Part shown: piece by piece, positions 24,831 through 33,051 of the stretch | Layout of the letters: every line of letters starts with the position of its first letter | How positions within the stretch are numbered: the stretch's first letter is position 1 | DNA from: an uncultured Marinococcus sp. | GTDB lineage: Bacteria > Bacillota > Bacilli > Bacillales > Marinococcaceae | DNA: 55,643 nucleotides | NCBI RefSeq assembly: GCF_947493875.1 | Contig: NZ_CANLSU010000010.1 | Location: forward strand, 1-55,643 | Direction of reading: 5' to 3' | Notes under the pieces: model-generated | Told to the model about the DNA's origin: nothing | The model's database searches: none | The model's input: the letters and a program-made list of their open reading frames with translations, nothing else | Program-made: the position numbers and the translations under genes

Positions 24831-25847
24831 TCATTTCCTTTCTCCGCGAACATAAGAAGCATCGAACAAAAATAGGCGCATCAATAAATACAAGGATGGA
24901 ATGAGTAAAAATAATCCTGCGATAAAGGCGGCTATCAGGAACCAAGCCATCGTTTCATTGACAAAGCCATCATAAATCGTAAGTTCTCCATATAATAACC
25001 ATGGAAGATGGGAAGCTCCATAACCGAACCAAGCGGTGAAGAATTGAAGCATCACTAGCACAAAGGTCATTCCAAGTCGCTGTTGCCGGTAAGTGAAATA
25101 AACAGCTAGGCAGAAAAAGAACAACGAAAGACCAAACATCCACCAAATATTGAGAATATCGGTAAAATGATCTGGATTTTGCTTACTAAGGCCGATGAAA
25201 ACCAGTAAACTAGCAAGAAGTGTAGGCAGAGCCCATATGAACGTATATCGCCGAAAAAGCCGATAGGAGTCGTTATCTCCCGCTTTATATGCATAAAACT
25301 GTAGAAACGAAGCTGAAATAAATAGAACACTCACAATAGCTAAGATGACCACACTCCACGCATAAAAACTGGAGAATAATTCATTATATAATAGCTGAAC
25401 ATTCTCCTCATCCACGGCTACATAGCCGCCTTCCGAAATGGTGAGAGCGATCGTTAATGATGCAGGAATCAGCAATCCCGTTACTCCATACAAAAACGAA
25501 TATATTCGACTATCTTTGGCGCCATACGTATTGAATGCGTAATAAGAGCCACGGATAGCGATTAAGATGATCGAAAAGCTGACCGGTACTAATAAAGCAG
25601 TGCCGAAATAGTAAGCTGTAGACGGAAAAAAGCCTACAATCCCTACAAAGAAAAAGACGAAAAACACGTTGGTGACTTCCCACACCGGAGAAAGATACCG
25701 TTGAATCAATGAATTAACTTGGTGATCCTTACGGGAAATTTTATTAAAAAAATGGAAAAAGCCAGCACCAAAATCAATGGAACTTACAATCATGTAACCA
25801 TATAGAAAAAACCATAAGACCGATAACCCTAATACTTCGAGGCTCAT
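24831..25847 (-). CDS. cydB: Cytochrome bd quinol oxidase subunit II
   Basis: 338 aa, eight to nine membrane helices. LGLSVLWFFLYGYMIVSSIDFGAGFFHFF is the modified CydB start found in the YthAB/CydAB group of Bacillus and Geobacillus (landmark: SIDFGAGFFHFF). Overlaps the cydA end by 4 bases (ATGA). Forms the CydA-CydB core that reduces oxygen without proton pumping and tolerates sulfide, cyanide and metals. Confidence 0.88.
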   Translation of the reverse strand: MSLEVLGLSVLWFFLYGYMIVSSIDFGAGFFHFFNKISRKDHQVNSLIQRYLSPVWEVTNVFFVFFFVGIVGFFPSTAYYFGTALLVPVSFSIILIAIRGSYYAFNTYGAKDSRIYSFLYGVTGLLIPASLTIALTISEGGYVAVDEENVQLLYNELFSSFYAWSVVILAIVSVLFISASFLQFYAYKAGDNDSYRLFRRYTFIWALPTLLASLLVFIGLSKQNPDHFTDILNIWWMFGLSLFFFCLAVYFTYRQQRLGMTFVLVMLQFFTAWFGYGASHLPWLLYGELTIYDGFVNETMAWFLIAAFIAGLFLLIPSLYLLMRLFLFDASYVRGERK

Positions 25848-27190
25848 GATTCATCCCCTCGTTTCTCATATCGACGCTCGAACTCGTGGGCAGCAGGGTT
25901 ATCTTTAAACATCTTTCGTAATACGACGGTTACCGTAATTCCCAATACTGCGTACAATAAAATAAATAAATATAGCATGAGATCCACGTTCTCAGCTGTG
26001 GTCGCGCCTTCTTGGGTTCGCATAATACGGTATAAAATCCAAGGCTGACGGCCGATCTCTGCAAATATCCATCCAAATTCAATAGCTAAGATCCCCAATG
26101 GTCCTCCAAGAATAATGGCTCGCATCAGCCATTTACTGTATTGCCAGGCAGGTTTCCATTTACTAATGAGCAAATACAATAAAGAAACTACTAGCATATA
26201 AATGCCTAAAGCGACCATGCCATCAAATAAATAATGAATGTATAGCGGAGGTGTGTTTTCAGGTTGAAAGGCGTCTAGACCGGTAACTTCGGCAGTAGGA
26301 TCACTGTGTGCTAAAATACTTAACGCGTACGGGATTTCTAAGGCACCAGAAACCTGTTGGTTTTCTGATAACCAGCCGCCTACAATAAGAGGAGCTTCGC
26401 TTTCAGTTTCAAAATGCCATTCGGCCGCTGCTAATTTTTCTGGCTGGTATTCAGCTAAGTATTTGCCCGAAAGGTCTCCGATAAGTGCTGTAGCTGAAGC
26501 GAAGACAAAGGCTGATACCATGGTTAATTTCAATGCTTTTTTGTGATAAACATTTTTATTGCCGCGCATAATTTTAAAGGCTGCGATAGCCCCCAAAACA
26601 AAAGCAGAAGCCAGATAACAAGTAACAATCACATGAGCTGTTTTGGTTGGGGTAGCTGGGTTAAACATGGCGACTAAGGGATTGATATTTGTGATAACAC
26701 CATTGACTAATTCAAATCCTTGAGGTTGATTCATGAAGGCATTTACGGTCGTGATAAAGAAAGCAGAAAACGAAGCTCCTATCACTACAGGGATAATTAA
26801 TATAAAATGCTTCCAGCCAGAGCGAAATCGATCCCACGTATATAAGTAGATGCCTAGAAAAATTGCTTCGAAAAAGAAAGCGAAGGTTTCCATAAACAGT
26901 GGTAGAGAAATCGTTTGGCCAGCTAGTTCCATAAAATTTGGCCATAACAAGCTTAATTGCAGCCCAATTGAAGTTCCTGTCACAACTCCAACCGCTACAG
27001 TTATGACAAATCCACGAGCCCATCTTCTAGCTAAAAGGGTATAATGCGGATCATTCTTTCGTAAGCCAGTCCATTCAGCTAAAGCTATTAAAAGCGGAAT
27101 ACCAACGCCGATAGTAGCGAAAATAATATGAAAGCCTAAAGTCGTGGCAGTTAAAATTCGGCTAGCTGTGGCCGGGTCTAAATCAAACAT
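25844..27190 (-). CDS. cydA: Cytochrome bd quinol oxidase subunit I
   Basis: 448 aa, nine membrane helices. RILTATTLGFHIIFATIGVG contains the heme b595 His near the N-terminus. FMETFAFFFEAIFLGIYLYTW holds the acidic residues of the d/b595 site, and GWIFAEIGRQPWILYRIMRT is the conserved C-terminal signature. The Q-loop is the short type of Gram-positive bacteria. GGAGGG precedes the ATG. Immediately preceded by a 29-aa membrane peptide gene. Confidence 0.92.
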   Translation of the reverse strand: MFDLDPATASRILTATTLGFHIIFATIGVGIPLLIALAEWTGLRKNDPHYTLLARRWARGFVITVAVGVVTGTSIGLQLSLLWPNFMELAGQTISLPLFMETFAFFFEAIFLGIYLYTWDRFRSGWKHFILIIPVVIGASFSAFFITTVNAFMNQPQGFELVNGVITNINPLVAMFNPATPTKTAHVIVTCYLASAFVLGAIAAFKIMRGNKNVYHKKALKLTMVSAFVFASATALIGDLSGKYLAEYQPEKLAAAEWHFETESEAPLIVGGWLSENQQVSGALEIPYALSILAHSDPTAEVTGLDAFQPENTPPLYIHYLFDGMVALGIYMLVVSLLYLLISKWKPAWQYSKWLMRAIILGGPLGILAIEFGWIFAEIGRQPWILYRIMRTQEGATTAENVDLMLYLFILLYAVLGITVTVVLRKMFKDNPAAHEFERRYEKRGDES

Positions 27191-27208
27191 TATTATCCCT
27201 CCTTATAT

Positions 27209-27298
27209 TTAAAATAAACGCCCTATTAATGAAAGCATTAAAATAAAGGCTACAACAAAAACAATAATAGCTAATATCTTATCTTGGCCTAATTTCAT
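27209..27298 (-). CDS. Unannotated 29-aa membrane peptide at the head of the cyd operon
   Basis: MKLGQDKILAIIVFVVAFIL followed by MLSLIGRLF and TAA. A single hydrophobic helix with Lys/Asp at the start and Arg near the end. GGGAGAGGGGCGC precedes the ATG, and cydA begins 18 bases after the stop. It differs from cydS, which lies at the other end of the operon. It could be an extra oxidase subunit (CydX-like) or a leader peptide. Confidence 0.6.
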   Translation of the reverse strand: MKLGQDKILAIIVFVVAFILMLSLIGRLF

Positions 27299-27461
27299 AA
27301 TTGCGCCCCTCTCCCAATGTAAAAAGATTCAGTGGGAATCTATTTGATGATGCCTGAGCTAATGTTGGTTCATCTTAAAGGTTTATACGACTGTATGTAA
27401 GTGCCATTAACGAAACGTCATACAATAGTTTAATAACGGACAAAAAATGGTCAAAAATATT

Positions 27462-27496
27462 TAAATAATAACATATGTAAATATTAGAATATATGT
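27462..27496. promoter_or_regulatory. Partial ArsR-type operator in the cyd / 27548 intergenic region
   Basis: AATAATAACATATGTAAATATTA repeats much of one arm and the CATATG centre of the 32-bp palindrome at 19110-19141. The second arm is degenerate. It lies 60 bp upstream of the plus-strand gene at 27548 and about 170 bp upstream of the divergent cyd operon. Confidence 0.5.
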
Positions 27497-27547
27497 TTTA
27501 ATAAGCAGTGTTGTATGCATAATACTTTAATGAAAAAGGAGGCCCAC

Positions 27548-28159
27548 ATGACTTATCAAAATAAAAATTTAACTTTGCCATTGGCTTTTGTATTCGATGA
27601 ACATTATCAACAACTTTCAGCTAGCAGTAAATATGCGTATGCTGTTTTGCAAGAAATATCGGATTGGAAGCAAATCAGGCATGGTTATTTTCCTGTCGAG
27701 AGCCGTCCTTTCAGTATCAATCGATCCTATTTACAGGAACTATTACCACATACAAGTGCTCCTGAGATTTTGAAAGAGCTCGTAGCCTTTCAGTTGGCAT
27801 CAGTGCAAAAAAAATCAGAGGATGCATGGGTGCTGCAACTTCTTCCGGTAAAATGTAATCGGCCACAAGATAACTTTCTTGAAGAATTTGTAGATGGAAA
27901 CACTGTGTCATTAACCTTTAAACAACAAGTCGAGAGATTGAAAATGCCATTATATATTCAGCAGGTATTAATGGAACATCAACAACGTTTAGTCAAAGAA
28001 AATATAAGTCCTCTTGAAATCGACGAACATTTTTTCAAGCATAAAGAAATAGTACCGATAGCGACCTATGCTGCTAAGTTAAATAAAGCACTCAAAACGA
28101 AAGGAACTATTGTTAGCATTTCTGATATCCTAGATAACGAGCTAAACTTAAAAAAATAA
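27548..28159 (+). CDS. RepA_N/DnaD-like winged-helix protein of unknown role
   Basis: 203 aa from the ATG at 27548, which follows AAAAAGGAGG; an ATG 33 bases earlier lacks a site. The N-terminus reads LTLPLAFVFDEHYQQLSASS, then KYAYAVLQEIS. This parallels the RepA start on this plasmid (YQLPKVFFQNEKYMNMSNDT, then KIAWSILKDR) and suggests the same winged-helix domain. The C-terminal half is helical and charged, without recognised motifs. It could be a relic second replication initiator, or a transcription factor built from that fold. Divergent from the cyd operon, with a partial ArsR-type operator in front. Confidence 0.5.
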   Translation: MTYQNKNLTLPLAFVFDEHYQQLSASSKYAYAVLQEISDWKQIRHGYFPVESRPFSINRSYLQELLPHTSAPEILKELVAFQLASVQKKSEDAWVLQLLPVKCNRPQDNFLEEFVDGNTVSLTFKQQVERLKMPLYIQQVLMEHQQRLVKENISPLEIDEHFFKHKEIVPIATYAAKLNKALKTKGTIVSISDILDNELNLKK

Positions 28160-28230
28160 ATGTTCGATGCGATAACTCATAAAAAACATCGGAGTTAGTG
28201 CATATTTAGCAGGCGGGAGTGGCGGAAGAC

Positions 28231-29061
28231 ATGATTTATGCATCAATACAGCCGATCGACCGGGTCGCCTTTGAGATTGGATCGATCCCTATTTACTGGT
28301 ACGGCATACTTATTGGCGTCGGTGCTTTGCTTGGGTACATACTGGCTTCCTACGAAGCGAAAAAGCGGGGGCTTCCGGACGATATTTTCGCAGACCTGCT
28401 CATTTTCGCTATACCAATTTCGATTATTTGCGCCCGATTGTATTACGTCATCTTTGAGTGGGAATACTATGCCGGGGATTGGGGCAGTATTTTTGCCGTG
28501 TGGGAGGGCGGCCTTGCGATCTACAGTGGATTGATTGGCGCTGTGCTTACAGGCATCATTTTTTCGAAAATCAAGCGCGTTTCTTTCTGGAAGCTGGCGG
28601 ACATTGCTGCACCGAGCCTGATTTTGGGCCAGGCAATCGGTCGCTGGGGCAACTTTATCAATCAGGAAGCCTATGGCGGTGAAGTGAGTCGCTCATTTTT
28701 AGGAGGCCTGCACCTGCCGGAGTTCATTATCAACCAGATGTATATTGGAGACGCCTATTATCATCCAACGTTCTTGTATGAGTCGCTTTGGAATATGGCT
28801 GGGTTTTTGTTACTGTTAGGATTGCGCCGGGTCAATCTCCGGCGCGGGGAACTGTTTTTGACGTATGTGATCTGGTATTCCTTCGGGCGCTTTTTCATTG
28901 AAGGGCTGAGGACCGATAGCCTGATGCTGTTTGATACCATCCGGGTGGCGCAGTTAATTTCGGTGCTGTTGATCATAGTAGCCGTAAGTTTGATTTTGTA
29001 CCGAAAAAGGATTGGGCTTTCTAAAACCAGATATTTAGACAATGAGGAAATTAGATCCTAA
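28231..29061 (+). CDS. lgt: Prolipoprotein diacylglyceryl transferase, copy 1 (active-site His replaced)
   Basis: 276 aa from the ATG at 28231, with GGAG 11 bases upstream; a GTG at 28219 would overlap it. Seven membrane helices. The Lgt signature [18 protein letters not shown] and the C-terminal [15 protein letters not shown] are intact. In the [15 protein letters not shown] motif, copy 1 reads [15 protein letters not shown], replacing the His equivalent to E. coli H103, which matters for activity. IGARLYYV is also ICARLYYV here. The second copy at 43827-44657 keeps both. Copy 1 may be inactive or altered. Followed by a terminator. Confidence 0.9.
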   Translation: MIYASIQPIDRVAFEIGSIPIYWYGILIGVGALLGYILASYEAKKRGLPDDIFADLLIFAIPISIICARLYYVIFEWEYYAGDWGSIFAVWEGGLAIYSGLIGAVLTGIIFSKIKRVSFWKLADIAAPSLILGQAIGRWGNFINQEAYGGEVSRSFLGGLHLPEFIINQMYIGDAYYHPTFLYESLWNMAGFLLLLGLRRVNLRRGELFLTYVIWYSFGRFFIEGLRTDSLMLFDTIRVAQLISVLLIIVAVSLILYRKRIGLSKTRYLDNEEIRS

Positions 29062-29114
29062 AGTAATATACTTTTAAAATGATAGCAATTACTTTAAGCA
29101 GTCTCATATCGTAG

Positions 29115-29155
29115 CAAAAAGGGCTCTCCTAAAAATAGGACAGCCCTTTTTGCTC
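29115..29155. terminator. Bidirectional terminator between lgt copy 1 and the ZIP transporter
   Basis: AAAAAGGGCTCTCCT / AGGACAGCCCTTTTT hairpin, with A-rich and T-rich flanks on each side. Suitable for both convergent genes. Confidence 0.8.
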
Positions 29156-29223
29156 TTTTATATACAAAAGATATTAGTTGATAGTTTTGTTGCTCCCATG
29201 TTGGAAGGATCATTTGGTTTTAG

Positions 29224-30030
29224 TTATCCCAGAGAAACATCTAACACCATCATAATGCTGAACCCTATCATCAAGGCACAAGTCGTGAGTCTTATATGCC
29301 CGCGTTCTTGCGAGCCGGGAATAGCTTCTTTCGCAACGACAAAGATCATTGCCCCGGCGGCGAAACTCAAAGCATACGGAACTAAAGGTTCAATTACGAC
29401 TACTGCCCAAGCTCCAAGCAAGGCGGCTACGGGTTCGACAAATCCAGAAAACTGTCCGTAAAAAAAGCTTTTTCTTCTGCTCATTCCTTCTCGTTGAAGG
29501 GGTAAAGATACAGCTGTTCCTTCTGGGAAGTTCTGAATACCAATGCCAATAGCTAAGGCAATAGCTCCTGCTAGACCTGCTTCAGAAAAGTTGTTGGCTA
29601 AAGCGCCAAAAGCTACACCAATGGCTAGCCCCTCTGGAATATTATGCAAGGTGATCGAAGAAACAAGCATGAATGTTCGGTGTTTGGAGCGAGGATCCTT
29701 AATTTCGGGAAAATAACGGTCCGGGTTAAGCATAGGAATGAGGTAATCTAATAGTAATAGAAATACTCCTCCTAGCAAAAATCCTATGACAGGAGGCAGG
29801 AAAGGCACCATCCCTTGCTCTTCCGCCATTTCGATACTTGGAGCCAATAGGGACCAAAAACTAGCGGCAATCATTACGCCGGCAGCAAAAGCTAGCATGC
29901 TATCCATAAAGCGTGTAGACGCTTTATTGGTAAACCATACGAGACTGGCACCAGCAGCTGTCATGAACCAAGTAAATAGGGTTCCAATAAATGCTTGCCA
30001 CATGGGTGATAGTTCCATAAACCAATTCAT
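29224..30030 (-). CDS. ZIP-family divalent metal transporter
   Basis: 268 aa from the ATG at 30030 (MNWFMELSPMWQAFIGTLF), with AAGGAG upstream; the longer frame passes through this site. Eight membrane helices. Helix IV carries TLHNIPEGLAIGVAFG and helix V GIGIQNFPEGTAVSLPL, the paired HNxPEG / NxPEG metal motifs. Members move zinc, iron or manganese toward the cytoplasm. Next to zinc efflux genes this gives the island both import and export. Confidence 0.88.
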   Translation of the reverse strand: MNWFMELSPMWQAFIGTLFTWFMTAAGASLVWFTNKASTRFMDSMLAFAAGVMIAASFWSLLAPSIEMAEEQGMVPFLPPVIGFLLGGVFLLLLDYLIPMLNPDRYFPEIKDPRSKHRTFMLVSSITLHNIPEGLAIGVAFGALANNFSEAGLAGAIALAIGIGIQNFPEGTAVSLPLQREGMSRRKSFFYGQFSGFVEPVAALLGAWAVVVIEPLVPYALSFAAGAMIFVVAKEAIPGSQERGHIRLTTCALMIGFSIMMVLDVSLG

Positions 30031-30280
30031 CACGTTAGAAAACTCCTTCGGCCGAATAAAATACAAATGTCCGCTTTATTATCTAAATTGGTCTAGAAAA
30101 ATGTTGTTAGACTTTATTTTCTTTAACGATAAAATGTTGCCTTAAAGCAATAATATTATAGTAAGGAAAAAAACACAACTTTTTGATAAATTCTTTAAAT
30201 GATTGACACTACTATCAGAGCACTTTCAACAGGAAGTGGAACATTATGAATAGAAAAATATCAAACCGTAGTAATTAGAA

Positions 30281-30330
30281 AAAAGACCGGCGCTTTTAGG
30301 TCAGAGCAACCTAGAAGCGCCGGTCTTTAC
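30281..30330. terminator. Terminator of the DUF4190 gene
   Basis: AAAGACCGGCGCTT ... AAGCGCCGGTCTTT, a very strong hairpin directly at the stop codon of the minus-strand gene at 30331, with an A/T tail. Confidence 0.85.
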
Positions 30331-30636
30331 TTATAATATAAACACATTTAACGTAACCACGGTCCCTATAGTTATTCCAATTATGCTGAAAAATAGCCCA
30401 GCTAAAGCTGTTTTTTTGCCACGATAATGATAAACTTTAATATCCTTTAAGGCTTTGGTGGCAGTCCATAAACCAATTATGCCGAAAATAAGACTGAAAG
30501 GAAAAAGAATTATAAGAAAAATAAACGCATCAACGCCCAAGATTAAAGAAATAATAGCTTTGATGCTGCTCGACTGTTTGACTGCTGTATTAGTATTGTT
30601 CACGTCCCAACATTTCGCCCCTTTACTTTCTTGCAT
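30331..30636 (-). CDS. DUF4190-domain small membrane protein
   Basis: 101 aa. A hydrophilic N-terminus of about 25 residues precedes two or three hydrophobic helices: AIISLILGVDAFIFLI, FGIIGLWTATKALKDIK and AGLFFSIIGITIGTVV. This is the DUF4190 layout seen in many Bacillota. The start is uncertain; a GTG twelve codons in also has purine-rich sequence before it. It lies alone between the ZIP and arsenic-type transporter genes. Function unknown. Confidence 0.65.
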   Translation of the reverse strand: MQESKGAKCWDVNNTNTAVKQSSSIKAIISLILGVDAFIFLIILFPFSLIFGIIGLWTATKALKDIKVYHYRGKKTALAGLFFSIIGITIGTVVTLNVFIL

Positions 30637-30918
30637 TGTGTATGTATTTTTTTACCGTAACACTGGCATCGATCAAAGACAATAAACATGAGTGGCATTC
30701 TCTTGACAATTGTAAAAGACGTTTCTAGGGCCTTCCCTAATTGATCTTTAACATCAAAACATAGCAACGTTAGACTTTAATGTATAGCCTATCAAAAAGT
30801 ACTGTAATCATATAAAAATAAAAGTTTCCAACAGTATCCGCTAATAAACTCGGTGAGGTTGAGTGATTGGTGAGTGTTGCTCTAAGAATAACCAGCAGGA
30901 AAAACACCCTAAGAAAAA

Positions 30919-31875
30919 TTAAGATTGCTTGGGGCTGTTGTTTATCTTTAATAATACCTGAGCAAGGAGGGCTAAGACCGGCAATTCCAATAAAGGGCCG
31001 ATAATCAGCGCCAGCGCAATAAGCGGCTGATCCGGAAAAGCGGTCAGCACGATCGCTAAGGCTATGGGGGAATTCCTGGCAATGGTGGTCATGTTCAAAC
31101 TGATGATGTCTTTCACAGGAAAAGCAAAGACTTTCCCCAGGCCTTGAGCCAGGAAGAAATTGATGAGATAAAAGAGCCCAAGGGGAAGCAGCATCAGAAG
31201 AATCACCTGGAGATTGGTAAGCAAATACGATGCCTCCGAGGCAAACATGGCCGTAATCGCTAAACATAGAAACACTATTTGTGACGAAGCAAAAAAAGGC
31301 ACGACCTTTTGTTCCAAGATTTTTTGCTTTTGTCGGAACAGGTAGCGGGTCAGCGTAGCCAATACAAACGGCACAGCTAAAAATAGGATTACTTCCAGGA
31401 TAATGGCGCCTTCAAACGTTCCCATCGTTCCGGAAAAAATCCATAAGTACACCGGCAATAATGTTACCTGTAAAAGCAAATTCACCGGTAAAATAGATGT
31501 GGAGAGGGAGACGTTCCCTTTGGCTATAGACGTAAAGACCAAATACCAATCGGTACAAGGGGTGACTAATAACAGGATGAACCCCAGCCACAGGGCCGGA
31601 TGATCAGAGAGAAACAAAGCTCCAAGCCCCCAGGCCAACAGAGGCGTCCATACGAAGTTCATCAGCACACTGGTGCTGACAAAGGTTCGTTTGTGAAAGG
31701 CTTGTTTTAATCCCTGAAGCGGAATCGTCAAAAAAAGCCCGTAGAGCATGAGGAATAAAAAGGGCATAATCCATGCCTCGGCGTGCTGTTCGATCCAAGT
31801 GAATTGCCCTAGAAACAACCCAAGACCCACAGCAGCTAGAATAAAAAACGTTTGTGATTTTTCGATCATATTCAT
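30919..31875 (-). CDS. Arsenic-resistance-type permease (ACR3/bile-acid-symporter superfamily)
   Basis: 318 aa from the ATG at 31875, with AAGGGGG upstream. Ten membrane helices. GFILLLVTPCTDWYLVFTSIA resembles the conserved helix IV Cys motif of ACR3 (PCT), and RNSPIALAIVLTAFPDQPLI resembles the C-terminal signature. In the family the Cys binds arsenite for efflux. No arsC or typical arsR is adjacent, so arsenite efflux is inferred from family only. Monocistronic. Confidence 0.7.
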   Translation of the reverse strand: MNMIEKSQTFFILAAVGLGLFLGQFTWIEQHAEAWIMPFLFLMLYGLFLTIPLQGLKQAFHKRTFVSTSVLMNFVWTPLLAWGLGALFLSDHPALWLGFILLLVTPCTDWYLVFTSIAKGNVSLSTSILPVNLLLQVTLLPVYLWIFSGTMGTFEGAIILEVILFLAVPFVLATLTRYLFRQKQKILEQKVVPFFASSQIVFLCLAITAMFASEASYLLTNLQVILLMLLPLGLFYLINFFLAQGLGKVFAFPVKDIISLNMTTIARNSPIALAIVLTAFPDQPLIALALIIGPLLELPVLALLAQVLLKINNSPKQS

Positions 31876-32004
31876 CAAATGAGCCCCCTTATCTTTCTAA
31901 AGGGTACGATGTGCACAACCTACCGTTAAAGCCAGTGTACCCTGCGATTTCGAGAGGCGCATTAGCCATATTGACCTGGAATTTCAAAGGAGCGAAAAAA
32001 CGCC

Positions 32005-32565
32005 ATGAATGAACAGCAATGGGAAGCCATTCGAACCAACAACAAAACCTATGACGGGATTTTCTATTATGCGCTGTCGACGACGAAGACCGTCTGTCGG
32101 CCTTCCTGCACCTCCCGGACGCCCAATCCGAAACATGTATTTATCTACCGGAGTGTCGAAGCCGCCGTCCACGAAGGATTTCGGCCCTGTACCCGGTGTA
32201 AACCGGAAGCCGAAGACTGGGAGGGCTATCAGGAAGAAGTGGCCAAAGCCGCAGCGGCCTATCTTCAGACGCACTATCACGATCCGTATCGCTTGGCTCA
32301 GTTAGGCGAGGCCTTGAAGAAACATCCGTCCTATATTCATCGCAGCTTTAAAGCTATCCGTGGCATGACGCCCCTGGCGTATCTTCATACGTTGCGCCTG
32401 GAAGAAGCGAAACGATTGCTGCACAACCAGCATCTTTCGATGATCGACGTGGCCCTGGACGTGGGATACAATGACAGCACGCAATTTTCGGTGAAGTTTA
32501 AAGCCTATACCGGCATGGCGCCCTCGATCTATCAAAAATCATTAAAAACAAAAAGTACTATTTAG
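32005..32565 (+). CDS. adaA: AdaA-type methylphosphotriester-DNA methyltransferase / AraC-like activator
   Basis: 186 aa. The Ada N-terminal zinc domain has the four Cys ligands in TVCRPSCTSRTPNPKH and FRPCTRCKPE. The first of them accepts the methyl group from a phosphotriester. A double helix-turn-helix AraC-type domain follows (about residues 85-180: AQLGEALKKHPSYIHRSFKA, DVALDVGYNDSTQFSVKFKA). It lacks the O6-methylguanine transferase domain, like Bacillus AdaA. Once methylated it activates alkylation-repair genes. No adaB partner is beside it. Confidence 0.9.
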   Translation: MNEQQWEAIRTNNKTYDGIFYYALSTTKTVCRPSCTSRTPNPKHVFIYRSVEAAVHEGFRPCTRCKPEAEDWEGYQEEVAKAAAAYLQTHYHDPYRLAQLGEALKKHPSYIHRSFKAIRGMTPLAYLHTLRLEEAKRLLHNQHLSMIDVALDVGYNDSTQFSVKFKAYTGMAPSIYQKSLKTKSTI

Positions 32566-33051
32566 TTCGGTAAACCAACCAATGATAGGAATGCTTATAT
32601 AGATGAAAGCAGATGGCTATCTCTCCATGGAATTTTTCAGCCACCTAATCCATTAATGGAACTTTTTCTTGTTTTAGAATAATAAGCATACGTGCTCCTT
32701 GGGCCAAATCTTCTCATGGCTTTATATGCTGTGTTTTTTCTCTTCGTGGCCTCCCGAATCCCCCATTAGATCTTAAAGACGGTTTCTATAGCGGTCCTAG
32801 GAGAAGAGCCATTCATTTAGATGACGGGGCCAAGTTCAGGACGATCGCCATTTTTTGGATGCTAACATCGACCTAATTCTTCCCTTGATTTACTATCGCA
32901 TCTTCCTATAAACAGCGTTGTGGTCGAAAACCGGCGGTCTTACCGGAAACCGATCAGGCCTATCTGTGGTGTCATCATCTTTAGCCCTGGGTTATAGTAT
33001 TAGCAAGAACATTTAAAAGTTATTATTTATTTTTTTAAGGTCGTACTACAT
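32566..33051. other. 486-bp gene-free stretch
   Basis: No plausible coding frame, terminator or repeat was found. It may be a graveyard junction between the higher-GC adaA block and the AT-rich mer block. Confidence 0.4.
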
